This document shows, piece after piece, positions 33,610 to 46,192 of a stretch of 64,000 nt of DNA. Origin of the DNA: Macrolepiota albuminosa (Eukaryota; Basidiomycota; Agaricomycetes; Agaricales; Agaricaceae); the NCBI GenBank assembly GCA_027475525.1, contig JAMWFC010000055.1, forward strand, positions 2,877,042 through 2,941,041. Direction: 5' to 3'. The stretch's first letter is position 1. The number at the start of each line of letters is the position of its first letter. The position numbers and the translations under genes are program-made. The notes under the pieces were generated by a model. That model was not told the DNA's origin. It saw only the letters and a list, made by a program, of their open reading frames with translations, and did no database searches.

Positions 33610-36343
33610 TCCAATATTTCAGCAAGGTAATAACAATGGTCGTGATTGGCGTCGGGACAAGGAAAAAAGTTAATTTCCTGCCCTGCATTTATGCATGGTC
33701 GAAGAGGGGCTGGAGAAGGGGCAAAAATAGCGTTAATGGGACTCAATGCCCGAAGGGTTCTTTAAATCGTGTGCACTGTGGAGACGAATAAGGAGTTTGC
33801 GAGACTCGAGGTTCTTCCGCCGAGATGAAGCTTCATTTAGCAATATCACTGTCTCATTCATAAACATGGTTCCTCACCAAAATTCTATGGAATATCTTTA
33901 AATGATCCTTCGTCATAATAACAGGAAAAGCCTCGAACTGGAAGATTTCCTCGAAGCCCAATATTCCAAAGGAGGAACTCGACAAGAAAAATGAGTTGAA
34001 ACAATTTCGGATTTACAGAGGAATTTACGAAGATCTACACGAACAGACCCACATCGTATTTCCAGATGACGAATATTTCATATTTGCACCTGAATTCTGA
34101 CGGCTCCCCGAGGAGATTCAGAATTATCAAGAGGGTAGTTTATGAATACATCAGAAAAGGAGGTTCCCATATATGTAAGGATTACGACGTCAAGAACTTG
34201 AAGAAAAAGAGCCAAAAATCGGCCACAAAAAGCCGTCGCAATTATAGAACCAAATAAATGCCGAACCGGATTCTCACGGTCTCCCCAAGATTTAAGCGAG
34301 GGGGATACTTCAGATCTTCAGATGCGAAGAAGGTCTATAGATTGCAGGGAATCATGACGTATGGTATTGATGAATGGATGTCAATGACGTTGCGAAGAAA
34401 AGAAGGACGAATTCCTTTGTAATTTTCTGCAATCTCCGCCTGCACAGACTGATAAAGTTACTTTGAGCAGATATTGCATTGCCAGCAACATGGCATGTTG
34501 ATTTACTGGTGCACATTTCTGGTCCAGCACGTTTCTGGAGAACTTGGTGATAGAATCATTAGTGGATACCAACTGATTCAGGTAACGTACGACTTGAAGA
34601 GATCAAGTAATCCGTGCTACTCCTTCATACCACTAGTTTGCTGCACTCTACGGATGATTCTATTTGTGAACCCCTCAGAAGTAGAGAAGTTATGTGGCTG
34701 GCTTGTCTCCTTGGCTCCAGGTGTGGATGCCTGAAGTAGCCAAACATACTGCAGTGGCGTGGGCTGGAGTTGGAGCCTATGGAAAGCCTAACATAGGCTG
34801 TGCGAGCGTGGCAGTCGCAGAACAAAGATGAGATAATAAATCCTCAATTTATATCACGCCAACTAATTAACAATTGTATATGTTGGGGTTCACGAGGGGT
34901 TCACAAATAGAGTTATCCACTGCTAGTCTCTCATCTTATCATGCTCATGAGGTCTGATCGTATTCAAGAAGCAGCACAATACTCAGACCAGGGTCTTAAA
35001 TTCATTAATTTCCCTATGTAGAAGCATATTCGACTGGACGCGTCGCGTCCTTCTCAACTTCAGACCAGGGTCTTAAATTCATTAATTTCCCTATGTAGAA
35101 GCATATTCGACTGGACGCGTCGCGTCCTTCTCAACTTCTCGACTTCTCTGTCACGCTAAAGTTGCTTTGATCATTGGATAAAGCAGGCCACTGGTAGCAC
35201 CTCTCAACGACGTGTTGTATGTGCCTCAACTAACGACGCATCAAAATCTTAAAGGGATGCAGAAGAGAAAGAAACGACGAGTTCAAAATACGATGGGAAT
35301 CAAACCACAACAGGAAGACTGTGATCAAGCTTGCCATCAGCGCTAATCCCAGAGTGCTTGGACGATGAATTTCACTAATCGAACAAAGTTTGAACTTACA
35401 GTCCTTATGAGCCCTACTTCAAATCATCATTCAAGCTTTCACCATCTTGTACCAAAAGTCGCTCAAGTCCCCAGTCTCGGCCTTTTCCGGAAGTCACGTC
35501 CGTCTCCTATGAATATCCATCCATCACAATTCGGAACTGCACTTCTCCTTGCAGTAAATACTTTCAGTCAATTCGAAGCCATGGTGAATAAGCTGGACAG
35601 GTACTTAGTGTCGGACTTAAGAGAAAAGAAACTCACAAATCACTCAGTTGGCACTTGTACATTGGTATGTCGTATGCTGTGAGTTTGTGCGAGTTATGAG
35701 TAACTTATTTATTCACTGGTGACGGTTCTGTTCCGTTCCATCCCGGAACGCGCATGTGTCAATTATATACTGAGTACTCAAGTCCTATCATTGTATGGTT
35801 TGAAGCAAAATTGTGCCACTCCTTTTCAACTTCTCGAATACTCTGTGCTTGTAAGCTATTTTGATTCTGCGTACCATAGTGCCATTCAGATTGACTTGAC
35901 ATTGATGAACCTTGTCATTTTGACTACATAGGTGTAGGCAGGCACAATCCACTGCAACACAAGGTAGTTAAATCTGTGGAAATTCACCTTTCAAAACATC
36001 GATATTGAGAATGAAGCGGAAGTTGATTTTGTACAATGCCTCGGAAAAAACACAGGCTGTCTGTGAGGTAGGGCTCACAAACAGGCTTGGATTGGACGAA
36101 TAACGAGCATCAAGTGCTTCTTTACCCGTATCCGGCCTTCAAAATTTGCCACGCAGAACATTCAACGAAGACTCAGTAGCATTCAGGGCCTCAACAGGGC
36201 TGTTCCGGCCCTAGGCCACATAGCCAATTTCGAGGCCCGTTCGACGAGAGTCGCCACGTGACATTTCTAATACACTAAGACTTGGCACAAGTACAAGAAG
36301 GACCCTTCTTCATCCTGATGACCTTCATCCTTCTTACTCAGAC
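33610..36343. other. Intergenic, no recognisable gene
   Basis: Several frames of 60-105 codons occur on both strands, but none carries a family motif or splices into a longer frame that I can follow. One 77-bp duplication lies at 34983-35136. Promoters of the ferritin-like gene (leftwards) and the DUF6593 gene (rightwards) must lie here. Confidence 0.45.
34983..35136. repeat. Exact 77-bp tandem duplication (10)
   Basis: 34983-35059 equals 35060-35136 in otherwise unique intergenic DNA, with no resemblance to the other duplicated segments. Confidence 0.95.
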
Positions 36344-37040
36344 ATGAATTCCGAGGAGACTCTCGTGGAAGGTGGCCGCGTTGACGCGAATGCAATCTTG
36401 ACATTCTCCCGAGACGACATGCGACGAACAACAATCTCATTGCCAGGATATGGGCCATGTTATTCCGTTGACAGCGATATGGGATACTCGCGGACGACAA
36501 TTTCAAGATACGGAGAATCTGTCCCCCTCGCGGTTTTGGAGACGCGTGGCATATTACCTGACAAGATCACGTTTGCTGGCCAGGAAAGACAACGTCTCCG
36601 AAGTTGGCTCAAGTTCTCGACACTTACCCTATTGTACGTGTTAAGGGCGTGGCATCACTTTCTGCTAGACAGATGCCTCTCTACAGTCCTGTCACATTTG
36701 AAGTGTACGGAAAGACGTTCATCTGGCGTTCCACAGCGGATGGTAAACTATCGGTAGGGCTCCACGTCTCATCTTGCTTCACTGTGTGGCTAACTTTTTC
36801 ACAAGCTTCACACCTCATCGCTGCCGACAAATCCGCCAATCGCATGGTTCACATCTTCACTGACAGCAATCAACAACGGTATCACAACCACCCACGCCGC
36901 GTACCTCACTCTACTCCCTGAAGCAATTGAAATCCAGGATGCTGCAATCATCTCATTTCTCATCCTCGAGCACAAATCGCGCATATCGAGCCCGCCGCAA
37001 CAGGGTTCAGATGGTGGACAATACATATATTACTGTGAGA
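36344..37040 (+). CDS. DUF6593 family protein
   Basis: Basidiomycete-specific family of unknown function. Exons 36344-36633, 36687-36753 and 36806 to about 37040. Family features, in order: SRDDMRRTTISLP, YSVDSD, TTISRYGES, PLAVLET, GILPDKITFAGQER, FPVTFEVYGKTFIWR, PIAWFTSS, LTLLPEAIEIQDAAIISFL and LEHKSR. Both introns (53 and 52 bp) are needed to join these blocks in frame. The 3' end is uncertain. Reading through gives a stop near 37202, and a donor near 37034 could splice to about 37125, so the end given is approximate. No signal peptide is seen. Confidence 0.75.
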
Positions 37041-37209
37041 GTGCATTTTTTGTCTGGCATTGTGGGCGTGTTTTCATATCATGTGTGGGGAGTTTAACGC
37101 TCCTTTTGTTTCTCCCTCAGGGCCAGTCATCTGGAACGAGGACCGCTGCATGGCGCACAGCATCAAGAGTAATTTACCGACTACTGGACGTCGGCTATCT
37201 TATATGAGC

Positions 37210-39264
37210 TACGTCACGTACTCTGGAACTTTAGTTGCTTTTCTTTCTACTTTTCTTGTATTGTCCTATGTGTTTGTACCACGTCAGTTTATATCCTATT
37301 TATTTGTACTGATCGCGTATTAAGGAAGATAAGAGGGCCTGGCTCCATAACATATGGCTAAGTAAAGTAAATTCAACTTATTTGCCACCCGGTATCTGGA
37401 CTCTAGTCGTTACCTAAATTATTTGTATACGTAGCTCGGACGTCTGATTGCGTACCCCGAGCAGCCTCATGGCGGACGGATATAACTCGACTGCACTGAC
37501 CTGACCTTGGCAATTTTCGAGTTGCGGAAATAGACATGTGGGATACTTAACCCTGGAACAAACGATAGGAAAGGGCAAACAGGTCCCGCAAGGTTGCCTC
37601 GTGTTCCGGGATTCACATTATCACAAATGCTCATCTGATCGTTCCATGCAGAAAGAAGTATGCAAAGGTTTAAAAACAGGTCGACCAAGGACCTTGGGGA
37701 TGTCATCAGCTGATTTTGGTCAACTTTTGACAACGTGTGCGCTCATCGTGCGGTGTTCCTAGAGGAGTTTCAATGTCTTTCCAACCTTGAGTAACGTATG
37801 ATCAAGTTCTCAATAACGCTTCGTGACAGCCTTGATAGACGGCATGATCGCGCGGAAGTTTCCAAGTCCTTTTCTTTGCTCGATCGACGAATGGACGCGC
37901 TTGTTGGTCCGGAGTGCCGCTCTTGAGCGAAAAGCTCGCTTTACTGACCCTGGTGGGTTCAGCTTTCAATCGAACCATTTATGATACTCAGCGCGCTGTG
38001 ATACAGCTTCCAACTTCCAAGTCTTGCGTAGGAAAGGTGGGTCACCGGTCAGGTGGTCAATTGGAGGTGTCAAGCAACAGGGTAGGAGAAATTCTGATGG
38101 TTGTTTATCATAAGACCTGAAGGTGCTCATCGACCTGTGTGATAGTGAAAGTAGAGGCTTTTGTACATGTGCATCCTAGCTGCGGTTGCCACCGTCAAGT
38201 CATGTGATCCGTTCCCAAAAAAATCATTTAGTACAAATTGGAATTCTAAGGGCCAAGCCAGGGCAGGTCTGGGTTTCCTGTTGGAGTTCCTTCTGTTCTC
38301 TTCCTTCGATGGACTACTTATCGTGCGCCGGTTCCAAGTTCAGAGTCACAGTGGCCATCCCATGACTCAGTCATTTTGTCGCCTGGGCTAGTTGTACATT
38401 TCATTACACCTTTTGTGGCCATTCTTCCGCGTCTCCCTGGTGACAGGGACTCGGAAATTTCAGCCTCCAACTGAAAGGAGCCTTGACATGGGCGAAAGGC
38501 AGGTAGTTAATACTTGCCTAGATAGGAAGGGGATTGAAAGAGGAAAAGCAAGTTGCTTAGCGACAATGCAGCACGGAAGGCATGTACTCGAATACACAGG
38601 AAGTTGGCTCACTATTGCAAGATACGATCCTTGTTAGATCCAACGCCAGTTGAGAAGGTTGTGGGTCCAGGACAATCAGGTGGAATTGGCACGAGGACAA
38701 GGGCTACCAGTTGGTCACTAGTTATGGTCAAATACTGAAGCTAGCAGGAGGCAAGCGGTGTCCGAAACGCCGAGAAAAAACTGAATGAAAGCATACTGTC
38801 GACTCAAAAGCTCCCTTTCCGCTGCATCGCCTAATTACACACGATCGGCATGGATTTGAATATGCTACTTAATTGGCTCGCTTTACTTCTCTTCACTGTC
38901 CCGCTGTCTCTTCAGTAATATATCCCGGCTTCTATTTTACCTCGACTGTTACGGCACAGAGGCCTACTTATATCATCTACGTGCCTTTTTGAATTTGCCT
39001 TTATAACTGATATCGAGACTGGGACGCTTTAGAGGTAGAACAAACGGTTTAAGGTAAGTAAAGCCCGCTATGCCTAGACAGTGTCGGTTTATCTATTTGT
39101 ATGCAGGTATCCTCCTAGACTACATCATAGTGCGTGTCGCTCCCTCTTAATCGCCTTCTCAGGCGTCCAAATTCCACCACCGAATCACTCACCTTGTCGG
39201 CTTCTGAGAAGTTTTCCCAATTTGAGCCACGCTCACTTTATTCGTATCCATTCGAAACAATATC
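37210..39264. other. Intergenic, no recognisable gene
   Basis: Short frames only, without recognised motifs. The right end presumably holds the promoter of the glucanase gene. Confidence 0.45.
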
Positions 39265-41853
39265 ATGCTTCCGCTGGTACTAGGCTTAGCATTGGAGTTG
39301 TTAGTTGTTGTGGCGTACGCCACGCGGTTGTCTCTCCCGTACCACATGGGAAATTTAGGTATCGAGAAGCGAGGCAACACGAAATACGTGTTTATGCACC
39401 ATGTACGTTGATTTACCGCTCCCAATCACCTTTTACTGATGCGGCGCTCTCCAGATCGTTGGTAGTAAGTCCTAGCACATACGCATCGGCTAACTCAAGC
39501 TAACTGTCATCTTAGACACGTTTGTTTTGTTTCTTACTCGTCACTACCACTGGACTGAACTTTCGGCATGGCCACAGTTACCTTTACACGCAAGACGACT
39601 GGGTCGCTGATATCAAAGCGATTCATTCAATGGGCGTGTAGGTGACCCAGTTGACTACTTTTCTACTTTCGGCTCATGTTACCGCAGCGATGCCATTGCC
39701 CTTAACTATGGCATGTCCTCCTGGGAGCTCGATCAAATCGCCTCAGCCTATACTGCCGCAAGATCCATCTCTTCCTCGCTCAAGCTCTTCCTCTCTCCAG
39801 ATTTCACCTCACACGCATGTGATGTCAATCTTCTTATCGCCGAGATCAAGCGATTCGCAGGGCACCCAAATCAGTTCAAGGTGAACGGGAGGGTGATGGT
39901 GAGTAGCTTTGAGGGAGGGTGTTTGGGACAGACAGGGTGGCAGAAGATCAAAAATGAGGTGGGAGCGTACTTGATGCTATTTATTTCCGGGTTGGAGGGA
40001 CAGTTCGGACGGTGGGGTTTATTGGATACTTGGTTTTGGTGAGTGGGTTGTTGTGTTCTTGGGTGGGGTCATGTTCATTAATACTTGCAGTTGGGGATGT
40101 GCATGGCCTCAGGGAAATATTGATAAGACAGTAAGTGATCTCATTAGTTTCATAACGTAGTGTTGACAAGGAGCGTTCAGACGGCAGACGATCAATATTG
40201 TACGCTTCATACATCTGTTTCTCGCTTGACCGCTGATCATGACATTCACAGACATGAATCAGCTTGGCGTGCGCTACGGTACCACTGTGTCGCCTTGGCT
40301 CTTGTATGCCTCACTCTCATTTCCGTGAGGTTCTCTGACCAAAATACACAGTACGCATTATGATTACAAGAACTTCCTACACAGAAGTGACGACTGGCTC
40401 TACCTCACGCGGTGGGGCCAACTAATGGCCATGCGTGATCAACTCACGTTCGTAGAAGTGATCTCCTGGTACGTCTTCTCGTTGCTTCTTACATTATCTG
40501 AAGTCAAATATACACAAAGGAATGACTTTGGCGAGTCCCATTAGTATGTCCTGTTTTGTCAGTGGGTCATTTTCGCTGATCCAGCCGTCAAAGTATGGGT
40601 CCTATCCACGGGCTTCAGCCATCCGGTACAACGTGGGTCAATAACTTTCCGCACACGGCATGGCAAGAACTCAGCGCGTACTATATACATGCGTTCAAGA
40701 CTGGATCATACCCCACCATCACTGTGAGCAATTATTTCCGTGTAATATTACCTCGTTTTCACCAGAGACATAGGTGGACACTATTTACTACTGGGCGCGT
40801 CCTCACCCCGCCTCTGCACATGCGTCTGAGGACCCGCTTGGACGCCCCCAAGGCTGGGACTGGGTTTCTGTATGTTCCTCGCCACTTTTCGTCGTTTCTT
40901 CTCATTGAAGTCACAAAGGACACCCTTTGGGCCGCAGCCTTTCTCACTGCGCCAAGTACTGTGACACTTATCGCCGGATCTTCCTCCCGGGTCTTCAAAA
41001 ATGTCCCCGCTGGCGTCACTCGCCTTTTGATACCTCTTGCGCCAGGCATCATCAATGTGAAAGTGGAGAGGAACGGTAGGACGATAATTAGTGAGAGTGC
41101 GAAAGGATACAAGTATGAGTCTACCCCGGAGACTTGTAAGCGATTGAATTCACTTTATATCAAATACGTTAAATTGGGAACTGTAGATAATTTCAATGCA
41201 TGGGTTGGAGCTGCGAGTACGTCTTTTGCTTGTGATCTGCGCGTTTTTCTACTAAAAATACTTGTCGTGTCTCTTAGAAGGCACTGTTGAACCCTCAGGG
41301 GCACCTATCAACACCGGCACCTCTACAATCACCTCGGGCACCACGACGCTAAACTCAGCTCACACAACTAGAACCTCAATTGCGACTCAGACAACTACCA
41401 CTACTTCAAGCAAATCTCCAATTCTACCCACACCCACAGTAAGCCCCGGCCTTCTTACAAAGCTCCACCTGTTACCCCCAAATTCATCGTGTGCAACAGA
41501 TAATTGCAAAGTGGTTTTTGTTGGGCTGCTTTGCCGACACTTCACACCCTCGGATTCTGCCTGCACTTGTTGCGTCTTCCTCCTCCATGACACCTGGAAC
41601 GTGTACCTCCATGTGCGCGTCACACGGGTACTCCTATGCTGCAATGGAGTACGGGGTAGAATGTTGGTGTGGATCTAGCGTAGATCTGTCGAAGCGGGTA
41701 AGCAAAGCGCAATGTAACATTCCTTGTGCAGGTTAGTGCATTTCTTTTTGGAGTCCGTCTGAGCCTTGTGCCTTATGAAGGATGAAAGGTGATAAGATGA
41801 AAACATGTGGAGCTGCGTGGCGTGCCGAGGTCTATTTCCGTCTTGGATTGTGA
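39265..41853 (+). CDS. GH71 alpha-1,3-glucanase (mutanase) with C-terminal WSC domain
   Basis: Secreted enzyme hydrolysing alpha-1,3-glucan of fungal walls. 584 aa from 17 exons: 39265-39402, 39455-39464, 39516-39519, 39578-39637, 39688-40038, 40091-40130, 40181-40199, 40252-40303, 40352-40468, 40520-40543, 40585-40723, 40774-40869, 40919-41135, 41187-41216, 41278-41438, 41500-41731, 41789-41853. The phase is consistent throughout. Residues 1-18 form a signal peptide. The GH71 domain (about 35-430) shows KYVFMHH, IVGNTYLYTQDDWVADIKAI, DAIALNYG, YGTTVSPWLF, SWNDFGESHY and IYYWARPHP. A Thr/Ser-rich linker precedes the WSC domain (about 505-584) with GCFADT, CTSMC, YAAMEYGVECWCG and CNIPC. Exon 3 is only 4 nt, yet it is needed to encode the conserved GNTY. 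Confidence 0.9.
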
Positions 41854-42293
41854 ACGTGCTTTGTTTGGTCCTCTATCTTGAAAGTTGGCAGGCAAGTGTA
41901 TGAAATAGAAGGGAGTACATATTTGAATCGTGAAGGTTGTATAGACTCGCAACGCTCGTTCAATATACTAAGGAAGTGTCGATCATTTTAATCATCCTTT
42001 GAGTGTTGCTGTGAGGAGCATGCCTGTGGATGCGAGTCAATTGTAGTTACACCTATCGGTTTTTAAAAATTCGACAATCGAGTTCCTGTAACGTTTTGCC
42101 TGAAATACTCAAATGGGACTCTGTCCCATTCGAACAAAGGGGTTACTATGCCTGTGACCGTTATGCACAAGCGGACAAGGCTGCCCTTGCTAATCGTCAG
42201 TTCCGACGGCTGACAAAGACACAATGACGGCAAATCCCACTTGGCGCTAAAATTTGGTTCAACCACACCTATACACCTCCTGTCCTATTGGCC
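41854..42293. other. Intergenic between glucanase and SQS1-like genes
   Basis: Both genes point right, so this holds the 3' region of one and the promoter of the other. No element is recognised. Confidence 0.4.
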
Positions 42294-45200
42294 ATGCCTG
42301 GTAATAATCGCGGACGAGGACATGACCGTAATGGCAAAGGTCCTTATCGTGGACGGGGACGAGGGAAAGACGGGTTTGAGGGTACTGGACGCGGCGTATA
42401 TCATACCTTAGAAGAAATGGGGGAGGTTCACCTCATCGCATCTAGTGCGTATACTTGGGCGCAGGAAAAGCGCGATCCTGAGTTGTACTTTTGATTAAAT
42501 ATCCAGGCAATCAGCTTAAGGACGGCACGGCAACGCCTTCAGGACGAGGTCGTGGTTCGAAATCGAACTCGCGCTCAAATACTCCCCGTGGAAGAGGAAG
42601 AGGAAATATCAATCATTTATCTTCTTCAAAAGACGGTGTAAACAACTCTTTTGGTTCTCTGATCGGACGAGGACGGGGAGGGCTAGGCGATCAGCCTGCC
42701 AAAAGACGTGGTGGAATTGGCGACTCTCCTAGAGGACGCGGAAGGGGACGTGGATTCAAGTTGAGGCCAGATGCGCCTCTTTCCGCTTTACTATTCCAGG
42801 AGCGTCCATTGTTACGCCCGATTAAATTTGTTCCTTCGGTTCATACGCGGGTTTTGTTTCAAGAAGAGGAAGAAATCTTTCAAGCTGTCGCCGAAGAAGT
42901 CGGTAAGTCTTGGGTTTTTACAGCAAAGCCCATTCGTCATGACATACCAACGTTGCATAGGTGAAGAGGAACAGAGTCACGTACCTACCGCTGACCGTGT
43001 CCTTCGTGTTTTCAGCGGGGGTAATATACCTCGCATGCCCTCATCTCCTAGGTCTGAGAGCGATGCAGATGAGTTGATAGAGATCGACTTTCACGACATG
43101 GGTAAACTTGCAGAAATACCTGCCCTCCAACTTAAAACCGATGTTAATGCCGTAGAAGAAAAATTCACGGGTATAAGGCTTGGGGCGCAATCTACAGCTG
43201 AAGTACCAGGTAAAGTTGTGGAGGCAGACACAATTACTTCAATATCGCCGTCGAAGGTCATAGACAATGACGGAAAAGATGTTTTGCTGATGAAAGAACC
43301 TATCATGGATTCATCCATTGCATCCGATTACATTTATGCTCAAGAATCTGTACCTCTAGTACAGAGCAATCATGGCCCCCAGGAGGGACATGTAGGGAAT
43401 GAACACGATGGCCTTCCACTGTCGCAGAGTTTGATTTGTCATGGAACACGAGTATATCCAACTGAATCGGCCGAAGTCCTCGTCGACAACCATGTCTCTC
43501 ATACTTTGGCACCCACGCTAGCCGCTCCTCAGGCTTTACAAGCGATTGAGGATAAAGCGGTAATTGACGGTGATTCGTCTCAGGTTGAAGTCTCTGTGTC
43601 CACGTCACACTCTACTTTAAGTGAAGCATTTGAAGGCTTCTATATAGATACAAAACCTTCACAGGTGAATGATCCTCACCAGGGTAAGCCCCGGCTTCTT
43701 GAGGATGATGATGATGAGGTTATCGTCTATGTTGCTCCCCATCCTGGCCGTGTCTCTTCCCCGTTTACTTCATCGGTTGAAACTCTGTCCTTACCTTCTA
43801 CCTCTGTACTAACGGGTACCACTGCACTCGCCTCTACATCACAACCATGCCCCGATGCCAGTCACATTAGTATCGTATCAAGTCCTTCCTCTACTTCAAT
43901 TCGTCCTCAACACTCCCCTCGAGATCCTGCGCCAGCGTTTGATTCTGTTTCCTTCTCCTTCATGCCTACACCGAAGAAGGCACGTGTATTTTCAAGTCGC
44001 TCGAAGGACAAGGCCAAGATACTTCAGCGCAGACAGCAGGCACATGCCACACGCAGACAGCTCGAGCAGCGAGCACTCTTTGGGTCATTCGGGGCAATGA
44101 TGGAAGAGGCCAAGTTACGTGGTGGCAGCGCGCGGGAGCTTGATCCACAGTGGACTGAGCGACGGAGGGGTGATTCGGATGTTGAATGGGGGGACGAGGA
44201 TGGCGAGGAGGCGGCTGGGTTGACTGGGTTGGCGGAAGGGATGGACTTGGATCCGGAACTGGAGATGGATGAAGAGGCCATGAAGAGTTTTGTCAAGAGC
44301 ATGGGCACGGAAGGAAGTAGATTCATGACGATGGATGATATTGCCGATGGAGAGGTGATGCGGCTTGAAGATGAGGACGAAAAGGATGTCAGCAGTGAAG
44401 AGGATGATGTATCCAACGACGAGGATGAGGATAATGCGATTATGAAGGCTGAGGAGATGTTGATTGCGGAGCCTGGGAATGTGGGCTTGGAAGATGACGA
44501 AGAAACTGACGAAGACGACGAGGATGATGAGGATAGTCCAAGAAGGAATTTCCAGGCGAGACTGGAGCGGCTTAGGAATCACAGCAAAGGGAAGGGGAAG
44601 AAGCCTGCTGCAAGTCGGAAGGAGATTGACGAGGATAGCGAAGAAGATGATTATGATTACTACGACCGGGCTGATGAGGATGAGGACTTTATTGAGCGTA
44701 TCCAGGTACCTGACACCCATAAGCTCTCCCTTAATTGAACTGACCTCTGTTGTTAGATGATGATAGAGGAGAACGAAGACATCATCAAGGGCAGAGATCG
44801 AAAAGCTAGAAATCAAGTCTTCCGCGCAGTCCGTGACGGAGCCTTCGATGACTTTGACGACCAGGATCACTTTGACTTCAAACCCGCTCGTAGGAGATTC
44901 CCTCTTGATATACGTCTCTTAGCGCTTAATTTATCTCCAGGTAAGAACAAGGACAAGTACAAAGATCTTCCTCCAGAGCTACGAGATCAATGGCGGAAAG
45001 ACCGTGAAAAGAAGGCAGAGAATAAGCGGTTGCGCCAGCTGAAGCGACTCGAACTCGCTGCGGACCCCATGTCGTCTAAGAAGGGTGGTAAGAAAGGGCA
45101 GAAGGCTATGCTTGCCGCTGCCAAGCTCGATCCTACCATAACGGTACTGCCGAACAGGGTCATTGATATGACGACGCTTGTACAGCAGATTCGACGGTTC

Positions 45201-45727
45201 GTAGATGGCATCGGAGGCCCTTCGTCGATGTCGCTCCCTCCAACATCGAAGGAGACAAGAAAGCAGATACATGAAATGGCACTGGCGTTCAATCTGAAGA
45301 GTCTCAGTAAAGGGAAAGGAGACGCCAGATATACGACGTTGACGAAGACGACGATGACAGGGATTTTTGTGAATGAAGGTAAAGTAGCAAAGATTGTACG
45401 ACGATCTATGAAGGGTGGTGGAGGTGTTGGTAACTTTAGCGGATCAAAGATTCGTGGGGCTCGGGGCGGTGGTGATACGATGCCTCGACACAAGGAAGGA
45501 GAGGAAGTTGGAAAAGTACGTCTTTGGAGTTTTCAACTGACGGTATGATGTTAACGGGTGGATTATTTTAGGCTGCACCGAAGATCGGAGAATCGAACAT
45601 TGGGTTCAAGATGCTGACGCTCATGGGCTGGTCAGAAGGACAAGGGATTGGTAATTCTGGCGGGCTAGATGAACCTCTCACTGCTGTTATGAAACGCTCG
45701 AAGCTCGGTCTGGGGGCTTCAAAATAA
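42294..45727 (+). CDS. G-patch and R3H domain protein (SQS1-type)
   Basis: Resembles yeast Sqs1/Pfa1, a G-patch activator of the DEAH helicase Prp43 in splicing and ribosome assembly. 1047 aa from exons 42294-42381, 42507-42902, 42961-44705, 44757-45515, 45572-45727. The N-terminus is rich in RGRGRG repeats. A long disordered middle carries very acidic stretches (around 44330-44700). The R3H domain (about residues 890-950) includes KQIHEMALAFNLKS and GDARYTTL. The C-terminal G-patch is IGFKMLTLMGWSEGQGIG. The first intron (42382-42506) is inferred from frame alone and is the least certain part; the rest is firm. A nuclear or nucleolar location is inferred from the family. Confidence 0.88.
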
Positions 45728-46192
45728 AGTAATGCATCTTGTTCCGTGTACTTTCTGGTTTGGGTATTGAATCAGATATATGTACTCACATCTCTTATGG
45801 TGTAGACTGTAATCTTCATGAATGGACCATTGTACACACGAATTCAATTCCGAACCGGACAGTCAAATCTAAGAGCGTTTTCTATTATTTGGTTTTCGCA
45901 GCACAACCCATGGCTCGGCTATGCCAATCACTTGCGAATGTGCGAATGTGAGCAAGGTGTTCTGGAATTTGATCCGGAAACCCGCTTCACTACTTCTTTT
46001 CCCACTCGCCACAATCACGGGTGTTTTGAAGCTTCACGTATACTGGGTGTAAGGGTCGACCTTCGTCGGACTCTCCCACGCAAATGACCCGGTAAGTAAT
46101 AGATATATGAAAAATGTATGGTAGGATGACAGACATACCTGTGAGACCCATATGAGTCCCGGAACTGTTCTCTCTTTCCTCTGTCCCCACAC
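45728..46192. other. Intergenic
   Basis: No gene recognised between the G-patch gene and the dehydrogenase. A short promoter and untranslated regions are expected. Confidence 0.4.

Noticed and set aside
44115..44870. 251-codon minus-strand frame
   Set aside because: Shadow of the acidic region of the SQS1-like gene (GAT/GAA-rich codons read backwards).
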